A DNA stretch of 9,195 nt from a bacterium (GTDB lineage Bacteria; Verrucomicrobiota; Verrucomicrobiae; JAJYAR01). The notes below the pieces were generated by a model, which saw nothing but the letters and a program-made list of their open reading frames with translations, made no database searches and was not told the DNA's origin. Shown here in pieces: positions 1-6,657 of the stretch (position 1 is its first letter; the number at the start of each line of letters is the position of its first letter). The stretch spans positions 1 through 9,195 of the forward strand of contig JAJYAR010000072.1 of the NCBI GenBank assembly GCA_021779435.1, in the 5' to 3' direction. The position numbers and the translations under genes are program-made.

Positions 1-60
1 TTCGGCTGCCGCCGGCTTCCTGTCTTCCGACGGGTTCAGACTTTCACTGACTGAGTTCAT
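1..60 (-). CDS. Possible 5' end of an unidentified minus-strand gene (partial)
   Basis: An ATG on the minus strand at 58-60 opens a frame that stays free of stops to the window edge, 20 codons beginning MNSVSESLNPSEDRK and rich in Ser, Glu, Pro and Ala. It lies downstream of recN on the same strand, about 157 bp after the recN stop. There is no recognisable domain in so short a stretch and no clear ribosome binding site before the ATG. It could be the polar N-terminus of a real gene, or chance. The product cannot be named. Confidence 0.25.
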   Translation of the reverse strand, partial: MNSVSESLNPSEDRKPAAAE

Positions 61-79
61 GGCATTGATGACGCACTAG

Positions 80-99
80 CCGGCCTCCGCAGAGGCCGG
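80..99. repeat. Perfect 8-bp hairpin downstream of recN
   Basis: CCGGCCTC (80-87) and GAGGCCGG (92-99) form a perfect stem around a CGCA loop. It sits between recN and the possible next minus-strand gene. No T-tract follows on either strand, so it is not a classical intrinsic terminator. It may stop or stabilise the recN transcript 3' end, or be part of the extragenic palindromic DNA next to it. Confidence 0.35.
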
Positions 100-109
100 A
101 GATTGAGGT

Positions 110-162
110 AGGGCGGGACCGCTGGGCCCGCCGTGCCTTGTTGCTGGTTGCCGCCCCGCCCT
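110..162. repeat. Palindromic extragenic element (AGGGCGGG...CCCGCCCT)
   Basis: AGGGCGGG at 110-117 is exactly inverted at 155-162 (CCCGCCCT). Inside, GGCGGG (112-117) can instead pair with CCCGCC (127-132), giving a local hairpin extended past one mismatch by CC/GG around a GCT loop (112-132). The two pairings are alternatives that share the left arm. The layout resembles small palindromic elements that I recall being scattered between genes in Opitutaceae-type genomes. That resemblance is from memory and copy number was not tested. Confidence 0.4.
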
Positions 163-194
163 GATGAGTCGCATTGGCAAAGCCATATGCGCCG

Positions 195-210
195 CCGGCC
201 TTCGGTCCGG
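195..210 (-). terminator. Weak hairpin just after the recN stop
   Basis: CCGGCC (195-200), a TTCG loop and GTCCGG (205-210) form a six-position stem with one internal mismatch. Read in the direction of recN it begins seven bases after the stop codon. No T-run follows, so any terminator role is tentative. Confidence 0.2.
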
Positions 211-217
211 ATAGGCG

Positions 218-1879
218 CTATCTGGGAAGAAGCTCCTCCGCGTGGGCCAGGGCACTCTTCGCGTGCCGGTCGCCCAACATCCGCGCGAGTTCACTGACCC
301 GGGCCTTCCGGCTCGCCTGTATCGGCGCAATGGTCACGACCGCGCGGTCCCTGGACTGGTCCTTGTCGACGAGAAGATGACACGTGGCCTGGGCCGCGAC
401 CTGTGGAAGGTGGGTGACGCAGAGAACCTGATGACTGCGGGCGATGCCGGACATCTTCTCGCCAACCACCCGGCCGATCTCGCCGCCAACGTTGGCGTCG
501 ACTTCGTCGAAAACGAGCAGCGGCACGTCGTCGAGATCAGCAAGCACGGTCTTCAACGCGAGCATGACGCGCGCGAGTTCGCCGCTCGATGCGATGCGTT
601 GAAGCGGAAGCACCGGTTCGCCGACGTTCGGCGAGAAGAGAAACTCGCATTCGCAATCGCCACTCGGACCAAGTTCGGTGAGCGGCACAACTCTGACCTG
701 AAAATCCGCCTTCCTGAACCCAAGCTGTGCAATGCTCCTGGCAGCCACCTTCGCCAATTCCTTGGCCGCCTTTTCACGAACCTGCCGCAGCGCCTGCGCC
801 TCCTTCCTGGCAACGCGTTCCGCCTCGGCAATTTGCCTGTCGATTCGTGCCAGCGTGCCCTCGAGGTCGCCCTGCAATTCGAGCCGGCGCCGCATCTCGT
901 CCCGCGCCGCCGCAACCGCCCGAACGTCACCGCCGTGCCGCCGCTTCAGCTCGAGCCAGGTGTTCATGCGCGAGGAGAGCGCCTCCGCCTGCTCGGGGTC
1001 GAACTGAAGCTGCTGGCCGAGCGCGGAGAATTCCGCGCCGAGGTCGTTCAGTTCCACGGCAACGGACGAAAGCCGGTCCGCGAGCGCCTTGCTGGCCGGG
1101 TCCAGGCTCTCCAGGTGACGGGCGTCCTTCAGCAGCATGCCGATCGTGAGCTGCACCCCGTCGTCTCCGTTGAGGCCGTTGGCAAGCCCCGACGCGAGTT
1201 CGATGAGCTCCTGCGAACGCGTCATCCGGTGAAAATCGCGCTCGAGCGTCTCGATGGCTTCCTCCGTCAGCTCGAGTTCCTCCGCCTTGGCAAGTTGTGC
1301 GCGAAGAAAATCGATCTGGTCGGCGGAAAGCTTCGACTCCTCCGATATGCGAAGCCGTTCGGCGACGAGATCGCGCCATTCCCGATACCTGGTCGCATAC
1401 GAGGCGGCCGCTGCGCCCGCCCGGGCGTATAGATCGAGCAACTCCAGCTGGCAGCTCGTCTTGAGCAGCCGCCGCGGCTCGCTCGGGCCGTGAAAATCGA
1501 TCCAGTGCTCGCCCAGTCGTTGCAGCGCAGCAAGCGTCGAGAGGCTCCCATTGACGCTAACCTTGGGCGCCTTGTCGCGTGGAAAGCTCCGCTTCAGGAT
1601 GATGACGCCCTCCTCCGATGGCGGCAGGTCGAGGGTCGCGAGAACCGCGTCGATCTTCTTCGGATTCGCGAAAAACAACGAAGCCTCGACCTCGCAGGAA
1701 GACGCACCCTGCCGGATGATGGTCTTGTCGGCCCGCTCGCCCGCAAGAAGGCTCAATGCGCCGAGAAGGATGCTTTTGCCCGCCCCGGTTTCACCCGTCA
1801 CGGCCGTGAAACCCGCCTCGAAATCGAGCGAAACCTCCTCAAGCAGGGCAAGATTTCGGATCCGAAGGGTCTGAAGCAT
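218..1879 (-). CDS. recN: DNA repair protein RecN
   Basis: This complete 553-residue protein is the usual length for RecN, the SMC-like ATPase that acts in the cytoplasm early in double-strand-break repair. It begins MLQTLRIRNLALLEEV, typical of the family. Visible motifs are Walker A GETGAGKS (29-36), a long helical, charged middle predicted to form an antiparallel coiled coil (about 150-370), the ABC signature SSGELARV (431-438), Walker B LLVFDE (454-459) followed by DANVGG, and the switch motif THLPQ (489-493). All key residues are present, so the gene looks functional. The start is the ATG at 1877-1879, which gives the canonical N-terminus; no Shine-Dalgarno sequence precedes it. It is divergent from tetR. 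I see no obvious CTGT-N8-ACAG type SOS box upstream, but LexA sites differ among phyla. Identification is very secure. Confidence 0.97.
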   Translation of the reverse strand: MLQTLRIRNLALLEEVSLDFEAGFTAVTGETGAGKSILLGALSLLAGERADKTIIRQGASSCEVEASLFFANPKKIDAVLATLDLPPSEEGVIILKRSFPRDKAPKVSVNGSLSTLAALQRLGEHWIDFHGPSEPRRLLKTSCQLELLDLYARAGAAAASYATRYREWRDLVAERLRISEESKLSADQIDFLRAQLAKAEELELTEEAIETLERDFHRMTRSQELIELASGLANGLNGDDGVQLTIGMLLKDARHLESLDPASKALADRLSSVAVELNDLGAEFSALGQQLQFDPEQAEALSSRMNTWLELKRRHGGDVRAVAAARDEMRRRLELQGDLEGTLARIDRQIAEAERVARKEAQALRQVREKAAKELAKVAARSIAQLGFRKADFQVRVVPLTELGPSGDCECEFLFSPNVGEPVLPLQRIASSGELARVMLALKTVLADLDDVPLLVFDEVDANVGGEIGRVVGEKMSGIARSHQVLCVTHLPQVAAQATCHLLVDKDQSRDRAVVTIAPIQASRKARVSELARMLGDRHAKSALAHAEELLPR

Positions 1880-1993
1880 GGCGGTGTTATGGGCACAGAA
1901 TCCGGCCGGCGTTTCAAGAGCGATGTCCCAGCCGCAGCTTCAGGCGCGGTCGGAGGCACCAAAGTCCGGCTTATAGTCGAGCAGAGGCGCCAA

Positions 1994-2026
1994 ATTTCGC
2001 TCGCAGCGGGTGGCGCGAGGCGAAAT
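1994..2026. promoter_or_regulatory. Hairpin (11 bp, one bulge) before tetR
   Basis: ATTTCGCTCGC at 1994-2004 pairs with GCGAG-G-CGAAAT at 2015-2026, an 11-bp stem with one bulged G and a 10-base loop. It ends three bases before the 18-bp palindrome at the tetR start. It also covers GAGG at 2017-2020, the only Shine-Dalgarno-like stretch for the alternative GTG start at 2029. It could be a second operator half-site set, an mRNA leader structure or chance. Its role is unproven. Confidence 0.35.
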
Positions 2027-2029
2027 GTG

Positions 2030-2047
2030 TGCAAGTATCTACTTGCA
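2030..2047. promoter_or_regulatory. Probable TetR operator palindrome
   Basis: TGCAAGTA (2030-2037) and TACTTGCA (2040-2047) are perfect inverted copies around the two bases TC. Size and symmetry fit operators of TetR-family dimers. The last base is the A of the preferred tetR ATG, so a bound dimer would block the tetR start region. This suggests autorepression, together with control of the efflux genes if they are co-transcribed. The palindrome is directly visible; the assignment to this regulator is inferred from position. Confidence 0.6.
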
Positions 2048-2679
2048 TGCAAAACAGCTCCTCACCCACCTCTCCGCGTGATTGCACCCGACAACGGTTG
2101 CTCGACGCGGCTGCGCGGGTCTTTGCGGAGCACGGCCTGGCGGGCGCAACCACGCGAGCCATCGCAGAGGCTGCTGGAGTGAACGAAGTTACGCTGTTCC
2201 GCCATTTTCATACCAAGGACGGCCTGCTGGCCGCTGTCGTGGGCCAGAATTTCGGTGCGGAAGCCCCCGCCCCCGCCGATCCGCCGCCGCCCGTCACGTC
2301 TGATCTGCGCGCCGACCTGCTCGCGCACGCGGAGCGCTACTGGCGTGTTTTGAGCATCAACCTGCCGCTCGTCCGGACCATGATCGGCGAGATCCAACAC
2401 CGCCACCGCGATCAGGCTTCGTGCGTGTTCCACGGCGTCTTCCGAGGCGTCAAGGCAGACCTGCTGACGCGGATCGGAGCCGCACAGGAGGCCGGCCTGC
2501 TGCGCAACAGCCTCAGCGCCGAGATGCTCGCCGATCTGCTTGCCGCCACTCTCTTCACCGGAGTCCTCCGCCGTGACGCTCCGGGCGTCAGCATCAGCTA
2601 CACCGCCGAATCCTACCGCGAAGCGGCCGTCGATCTCCTCCTGCGGGGCGCCGCACCCGGGCAGCCGGGCGCAACCTGA
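2047..2679 (+). CDS. TetR/AcrR-family transcriptional regulator
   Basis: This 210-residue cytoplasmic repressor has a TetR-type N-terminal DNA-binding domain: TRQRLLDAAARVFAEHG (14-30) followed by the helix-turn-helix TTRAIAEAAGVNEVTLFRHF (about 35-54) and KDGLLAAV. The C-terminal helical region (about 85-200) is the variable ligand and dimerisation part. The length is typical. The ATG at 2047 is preferred because it lies right after the 18-bp palindrome. A GTG at 2029, with GAGG eight bases upstream, would add six residues and cannot be excluded. The adaptor and pump genes of an EmrAB-like system follow, 41 bp after the stop, so the likely job is to repress the cassette until a toxic compound binds. 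The ligand is unknown. A Pro/Ala-rich stretch (72-83) lies after the DNA-binding domain. Confidence 0.92.
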   Translation: MQNSSSPTSPRDCTRQRLLDAAARVFAEHGLAGATTRAIAEAAGVNEVTLFRHFHTKDGLLAAVVGQNFGAEAPAPADPPPPVTSDLRADLLAHAERYWRVLSINLPLVRTMIGEIQHRHRDQASCVFHGVFRGVKADLLTRIGAAQEAGLLRNSLSAEMLADLLAATLFTGVLRRDAPGVSISYTAESYREAAVDLLLRGAAPGQPGAT

Positions 2680-2720
2680 CATCGTGCTCCGGACCTGCCG
2701 AACCATTCCATACTTTTTTC

Positions 2721-3811
2721 ATGTCCACGAATTCTGACACCCCCTCTTCGAGCCTTTCGCCGGCGCGCCGTTGGCGCCGCCGCATCCTGCTCCTTGCCGG
2801 GCCGGTCGTCCTCATCGCGGCCGGACTCTTCGTTTACCTCCGGGGCGGCCGTGTCGTCACAAGCGACAACGCCTACGTCACGCCGACAAGCTCTCCGTGA
2901 CCACCGAGGTCGCCGGTGCCGTCCGCGAAATCGCAGTCCGCGATTTCCAGCACGTCACTCCGGGCCAGCTGCTGTTCAAGCTCGATGACGAGCCGTACCG
3001 CATCGCCGTCGACCAGGCGCGCGCGAATCTCAACTCAGTCCGGCTCGAACTCGCCACGCTCCACGGGAGCTACCGCCAGAAGCTCGCGGCGATCGACGAG
3101 GCTCGTGAGCAGGCGGCCTTCGCGGCCCGCGAACTCAAGCGTCAGGAGGAGCTGAGCGCCACCAACGTCGCCCCCGCGTCCGAACTCGACCGGGCGCGTC
3201 ACGCCGTCGATGCCGCCAACTCCCGGATCGCCGTGCTCCAGCAGGACGCCGCAACGACGCTCACGGCGCTCGGCGGCGCCGACAAGCCCGACGAACAGAA
3301 CCCGCGTGTCGTCGCCGCCCAGTCCCAGCTCGAAAAAGCCGAACGCGACCTCCGCCACACCGTCATCACCGCGCCGATCGCCGGGATCGTCGCAAACATC
3401 TCCAATATTCCTGTCGGCAAATACCTTCAGCCCGCGCAGGCCGCCTTCACGCTCGTCGCGACCGACCACGTCTGGATCGAGGCCAATCTCAAGGAAACCG
3501 AGCTGACGTTTCTCAAGTCCGGCGACTCGGTCCAAATTCGGATCGACACCTATCCGCACGCGACCTGGTCCGGCCGCGTCGCCGAGGTCGGACCCGCCAC
3601 CGGCGCCGAGTTCGCCCTCATCCCCGCCCAGAACGCCTCGGGCAACTGGGTCAAGACCGTGCAGCGAATCCCCGTCCGCGTGCGCATCGACACCAACGAT
3701 CCGGAACACCCGCTGCGCGCCGGCATGAGCGCCGAGGTCGACATCGACACGGGACACGAGCGTTCGCTGCACGATCTCGCTCAGATGCTCGGCGTTTCCC
3801 ACCAGGGCTGA
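2721..3811 (+). CDS. EmrA/HlyD-type membrane fusion protein, frameshifted near 2880
   Basis: This is a periplasmic adaptor for an MFS efflux pump. The ATG at 2721 opens a frame with an Arg-rich cytoplasmic start, one membrane anchor (ILLLAGPVVLIAAGLFVYL, about residues 22-40) and the conserved SDNAYV motif, then stops at 2898-2900. The rest of the family pattern resumes in another frame from 2879: HADKLSV, the first lipoyl half-motif (VAGAVREI), a coiled-coil hairpin, the second half-motif (ITAPIAGIVANI) and the beta-barrel ending RAGMSAEVDIDTG. One missing base at about 2879-2880 explains the break. Corrected, the protein has about 363 residues, normal for EmrA. Either the gene is broken, since the soluble part would lose its anchor, or this is a sequencing error. 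The in-frame ATG at 2771 gives a non-family N-terminus and is unlikely to be the true start. No Shine-Dalgarno sequence precedes 2721. Confidence 0.88.
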
Positions 3812-3836
3812 CGTGGCGCGGCGCAGCCGCACCACG
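3812..3836. repeat. GC-rich hairpin between adaptor and pump genes
   Basis: CGTGGCGCGGC (3812-3822) pairs with GCCGCACCACG (3826-3836) at ten of eleven positions around a GCA loop, starting directly after the adaptor stop codon. No T-tract follows. It abuts, and by two bases overlaps, the 14-bp tandem units, so the two probably form one extragenic element. As RNA it could protect the 3' end of the adaptor message or lower expression of the pump. Confidence 0.55.
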
Positions 3837-3876
3837 AACGTCCAACATCGAACGCCGAACATCCAACGTTGAACTT
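3835..3876. repeat. Three tandem 14-bp units (CGAAC/CCAAC type)
   Basis: The units are CGAACGTCCAACAT (3835-3848), CGAACGCCGAACAT (3849-3862) and CCAACGTTGAACTT (3863-3876). Each has two AAC cores seven bases apart, so the underlying period is 7 bp. Arrays of this kind, giving reverse-strand peptides such as FDVRRSMFDV, are something I recall from intergenic DNA of Verrucomicrobia and related phyla. The repeat is plain in the sequence; the taxonomic link is memory. Confidence 0.7.
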
Positions 3877-3888
3877 CTGACCAGAGGC

Positions 3889-5472
3889 GTGCCACGCCGC
3901 TGCCTCAAACGGACCTTGAAACCCACTGCTGCCGCAGTCCTTACGCACGCACCTTCGCATCGTGGCGCGGTCACGGTTTGCGTGATGCTCGCCACGATCA
4001 TGCAGGCGCTCGACACGACGATCGCCAACGTCGCGCTGCCCTACATGCAGAGCAGCCTCTCGGCGTCGCAGGACCAGATCAACCTGGTTCTCACGTCCTA
4101 CATCGTCTCGGCCGCCATCATGATGCCGGCCACCGGCTGGCTGTCGGCGAGACTGGGCCGCAAGAACCTGTTCCTCGTGTCGGTCGTCGGCTTTACCGGA
4201 GCCTCCGTCCTGTGCGGCGTCGCCATGTCTCTCGGTCAGATGGTGTTCTACCGGCTCCTGCAGGGTGTTTTCGGAGCCACGCTCGTGCCGCTTTCCCAGG
4301 CCGTCCTCCTCGACGAGTATCCGCGTGAAAAACACGGCTCCGCCATGGCGCTCTGGGGCGTCGGCGTCATGGTCGGCCCGATCCTCGGTCCGACACTCGG
4401 AGGCTGGCTGACGGAAACCTACACCTGGCGCTGGGTGTTCTACATCAACCTGCCTGTCGGCATCCTCACGTTCCTCGGCCTGTCCGCCTACCTGCATGGG
4501 GCGAAGCCGCAGCGCGGGCTCGACTTCGACTGGTTCGGCTTCCTGACGCTGGCCCTGGCGATCGGGTCCCTCCAGATGATGCTCGACCGCGGCGAACAGC
4601 TCGAATGGTTCGACTCACCGGAGATCGTCACGGAGGCCGCGCTCTCGATCCTCGGCGCGTATCTGTTCATCACGCACACGCTCACCTCGCCAAAACCATT
4701 CCTCGACCTCCGGCTCTTTCGTGACCGGAACTTCGTCACGGGAATGGTCTTCATCTTCGTCGTCGGCGTCATCCTGCTGGCCACGCTCGCACTGTTGACG
4801 CCGTTCCTGCAGACGATGCTGCAGTATCCGGTGATGAAGGCCGGCATGCTCCTTGCCCCGCGTGGCGTTGGCACGATGGTGGCAATGATCATCGTCGGGC
4901 GCCTCGTTGCGCGCGTGGATCCGCGATGGCTCGTGGCCGCCGGGCTCGCACTCACCGGCCTTGCCCTCTGGCAGATGAGCCAGTTCTCGCTCGATGTGAC
5001 ACCGCGGATGCTGATCGTCAGCGGCGTGGTGCAGGGGCTTGGCCTCGGGTTCCTGTTCGTGCCGCTCAGCACGATGACGTTTGCCACACTGCCGGGAGAT
5101 CTCCGGACCGCCGGCACCGCGCTGTACAGCCTGTCCCGGAATCTTGGCTCCAGCATCGGCATCTCCGTCGTGATCTACCTTCTTGGCCAATACTCGAAGC
5201 AGTCCCACGCGGCGCTCTCGGAGTTCATCAATCCGTATCGGCTGCCGATGCAGCAATTGCCCGCAACGCTCGATGTGAACTCGACCACCGGCCGCGCCCT
5301 GCTCGACCAGCTCGTCAGCCAGCAGGCCGGGCTTCTTGCCTACCTCGCTGACTTCAAGGTCATGCTGTTCGTGGTCGTGGCAGCACTGCCGCTCGTGCTG
5401 TTCATGCGGCGGCCCAACCACAAGGCCGATACGGCGGAACAGGAGGAGGAGTTGGCCGCGGCAATGGAGTGA
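3889..5472 (+). CDS. MFS drug-efflux permease, DHA2 family (EmrB/QacA type)
   Basis: This is an inner-membrane, proton-driven exporter of toxic compounds that should work with the adjacent EmrA-like adaptor. Family marks are LDTTIANVALP (41-51) in TM1, motif A GWLSARLGRK (83-92), motif C GVGVMVGPILGPTLGG (157-172) and WRWVFYINLPVG (180-191). The many hydrophobic segments fit the 14-TM layout; the acidic tail (EEELAAAM) is cytoplasmic. At 527 residues it is a normal length. The start is uncertain: no ATG lies before the conserved region. GTG at 3889 has AGAGG only one base away, and TTG at 3916 is another option. The frame stays open upstream through the 14-bp repeats. Together with tetR and the adaptor it forms a likely operon, with 77 bp between adaptor and pump. 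The substrate is unknown. Confidence 0.95.
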   Translation: MPRRCLKRTLKPTAAAVLTHAPSHRGAVTVCVMLATIMQALDTTIANVALPYMQSSLSASQDQINLVLTSYIVSAAIMMPATGWLSARLGRKNLFLVSVVGFTGASVLCGVAMSLGQMVFYRLLQGVFGATLVPLSQAVLLDEYPREKHGSAMALWGVGVMVGPILGPTLGGWLTETYTWRWVFYINLPVGILTFLGLSAYLHGAKPQRGLDFDWFGFLTLALAIGSLQMMLDRGEQLEWFDSPEIVTEAALSILGAYLFITHTLTSPKPFLDLRLFRDRNFVTGMVFIFVVGVILLATLALLTPFLQTMLQYPVMKAGMLLAPRGVGTMVAMIIVGRLVARVDPRWLVAAGLALTGLALWQMSQFSLDVTPRMLIVSGVVQGLGLGFLFVPLSTMTFATLPGDLRTAGTALYSLSRNLGSSIGISVVIYLLGQYSKQSHAALSEFINPYRLPMQQLPATLDVNSTTGRALLDQLVSQQAGLLAYLADFKVMLFVVVAALPLVLFMRRPNHKADTAEQEEELAAAME

Positions 5473-5500
5473 TCGGATCTTCGTAGCCACGTTCGTCGCG

Positions 5501-5590
5501 CCCTGTAGGAGCAGATTCATCTGCGATGCATTGAGCCTGCGCCGGTGGCGCAGGCGGAGTCGCAAATGAACGAATTCGCTCCTAGCGGGG
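5501..5590. repeat. REP/MITE-like nested palindromic element
   Basis: The element lies between the pump and the DUF1080 gene. Outer arms TAGGAGC (5506-5512) and GCTCCTA (5578-5584) are exact inverted copies, flanked by CCC (5501-5503) and GGG (5587-5589). Inside are GCAGAT-TC-ATCTGC (5511-5524), a perfect 9-bp hairpin GCCTGCGCC-GGT-GGCGCAGGC (5535-5555) and the palindrome CGAATTCG (5571-5578). The nested, cloverleaf-like folding is typical of non-coding mobile palindromes moved by REP-associated transposases. No transposase gene is in this window. Confidence 0.65.
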
Positions 5591-5654
5591 CAGCTCGACC
5601 CCATCCTCGCTGGGACGGATTGCATCTCCGCAGGCCCGGCGTCTTGTTCACGAC

Positions 5655-6425
5655 GTGAAACGACTTCTGCTCGCATTCGTTTGCGCTCTCGCCGCCGTCG
5701 CACACGGCCAGCAACCGGCTCCCGCGCCCGCGCCCTCTCCTGCCGCCAATCCCGACGCCGGGTTTGTCCCGATCTTCGACGGCAAGACGCTGACCGGCTG
5801 GGACGGCGATCCGCTCTACTGGCGAGTCGAGGACGGCAACCTTGTCGGCGAAATCACCGCGGCCACGGTCATCAAGCGGAACACCTTCATCATCTGGCGG
5901 GGCGGAACGCCCGGCGATTTCGAGCTCAAGCTCGAGTACCGGATCAGCGCGGAGGGAAACAGCGGTGTGAACTATCGGAGCATCGCATTGGACGACGCAA
6001 AGTGGTCGCTCGCAGGATACCAGGCCGACATTGACGGCGCCCGGCGCAACAAATCGGGCGTCCGTTACACCGGACAAAACTACGAGGAACGCGGACGCAC
6101 TTTTCTCGCGCGTCGCGGACAGGTGGCGCGCGTCGCAGAGGACGGCAAACCCATCGTCATCGGCACCATTGGCGAGGAACCCGAGCTGGCGCGGTTCATC
6201 CACGAGGAAGACTGGAACGAGCTCCACATCATCGCCCGCGGGAACACGCTGATCCACCTCCTCAACGGGCACGTGATGAGCATCGTCGTCGACGACGACG
6301 CCGCACATCGCCGCGCAGACGGTCTCATCGGAGTCCAGGTGCACGTTGGTCCGCCGATGAAGGTCGCGTATCGCAACATCCGGCTCAAATCGCTGCCGCC
6401 GGCGGCGAGTCACGTCGTCCCGTAA
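5655..6425 (+). CDS. Secreted DUF1080 / 3-keto-disaccharide hydrolase-family protein
   Basis: This 256-residue exported protein has a signal peptide (MKRLLLAFVCALAAVAHG, cut about residue 18) and then a Pro/Ala linker (20-34). The rest is a single DUF1080 (PF06439) beta-sandwich domain. Family marks are FDGKTLTGW (41-49), the start of the sandwich FELKLEYRIS (89-98), NSGVNYRS (102-109), WNELHIIARG (187-196) and the closing strand GLIGVQVHVGPPMKVAYRNIRL (223-244). Some members hydrolyse 3-keto-glycosides, products of sugar oxidation; others have no known reaction, so activity here is inferred from family only. The start is GTG at 5655, which gives the complete signal peptide; no Shine-Dalgarno sequence is seen. 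It stands alone between a palindromic element and a tRNA gene. Expansion of this family is typical of Verrucomicrobiota and Planctomycetota. Confidence 0.9.
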   Translation: MKRLLLAFVCALAAVAHGQQPAPAPAPSPAANPDAGFVPIFDGKTLTGWDGDPLYWRVEDGNLVGEITAATVIKRNTFIIWRGGTPGDFELKLEYRISAEGNSGVNYRSIALDDAKWSLAGYQADIDGARRNKSGVRYTGQNYEERGRTFLARRGQVARVAEDGKPIVIGTIGEEPELARFIHEEDWNELHIIARGNTLIHLLNGHVMSIVVDDDAAHRRADGLIGVQVHVGPPMKVAYRNIRLKSLPPAASHVVP

Positions 6426-6485
6426 CCTCGGATTCGCGACAGCTGCGGGGGCCCCGGGCGTGGGCAGTCTTTCCGAAGATTTTTC

Positions 6486-6516
6486 TTGCGGAGCCCTGCC
6501 CCGCTCGTGCTTAGTT
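6486..6516 (+). promoter_or_regulatory. Weak promoter candidate for tRNA-Val
   Basis: TTGCGG (6486-6491) and TTAGTT (6511-6516) are separated by 19 bases, and the second hexamer has an extended TGC in front. It ends 17 bases before the tRNA. The match to consensus is poor, and position is the main support. Confidence 0.22.
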
Positions 6517-6533
6517 CCCGACTCGATTTTGTC

Positions 6534-6610
6534 GGACCCTTAGCTCAGTTGGTTAGAGCGTTTCCTTGACATGGAAAAGGTCACTGGTTCGAGTCCAGTA
6601 GGGTCCACCA
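6534..6610 (+). tRNA. tRNA-Val (anticodon GAC)
   Basis: The 77-base gene folds into a full cloverleaf. The acceptor stem is GGACCCT/AGGGTCC, the D stem GCTC/GAGC and the anticodon stem TTTCC/GGAAA. The loop is TTGACAT, with GAC at 6568-6570. The T arm is ACTGG-TTCGAGT-CCAGT, the discriminator base is A and the CCA is encoded (6608-6610). It reads GTC and GTT codons; GTC is heavily used in the neighbouring genes. An intrinsic terminator follows nine bases after the CCA. Confidence 0.97.
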
Positions 6611-6618
6611 TCCGCCGT

Positions 6619-6657
6619 AAACCGCTAATCCAAGCCGATTAGCGGTTTTTGATTTTT
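6619..6657 (+). terminator. Strong intrinsic terminator after tRNA-Val
   Basis: AAACCGCTAATC (6619-6630) and GATTAGCGGTTT (6637-6648) form a perfect 12-bp stem with a six-base loop, followed by a T-rich run broken only by GA (6646-6657). It ends the tRNA transcript. Confidence 0.92.

Noticed and set aside
242..1432. Long plus-strand open frame opposite recN
   Set aside because: Its product is Arg/Leu-rich without recognisable domains, and recN on the other strand is unmistakable. It is an antisense by-product of high GC.
2025..2081. 18-codon upstream frame (ATG 2025) overlapping the tetR start
   Set aside because: It could be a leader peptide, but it has no stalling motif I recognise and a short chance ORF is likely here.
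2771..2878. ATG at 2771 as the true start of the adaptor protein
   Set aside because: It gives an Arg/Pro/His-rich N-terminus with no membrane anchor. The overlapping frame from 2721 gives the expected anchor and the SDNAYV motif, so the 2771 start results from the frameshift.
2871..2900. Programmed -1 ribosomal frameshift in the adaptor gene
   Set aside because: No X XXY YYZ slippery sequence and no clear downstream pseudoknot; a one-base deletion or sequence error is simpler.
3835..3876. 14-bp units as a CRISPR array
   Set aside because: The units are contiguous and imperfect, with no spacers and no cas genes nearby.
4615..5703. Long minus-strand open frame opposite the MFS gene
   Set aside because: The product is full of His, Arg, Glu and Gln and has no domain; the MFS protein explains the same DNA fully.
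6590..6610. tRNA-Val 3' end as attachment site of an integrated element
   Set aside because: I saw no second copy of the tRNA end and no integrase in the window, and an intact terminator follows directly.
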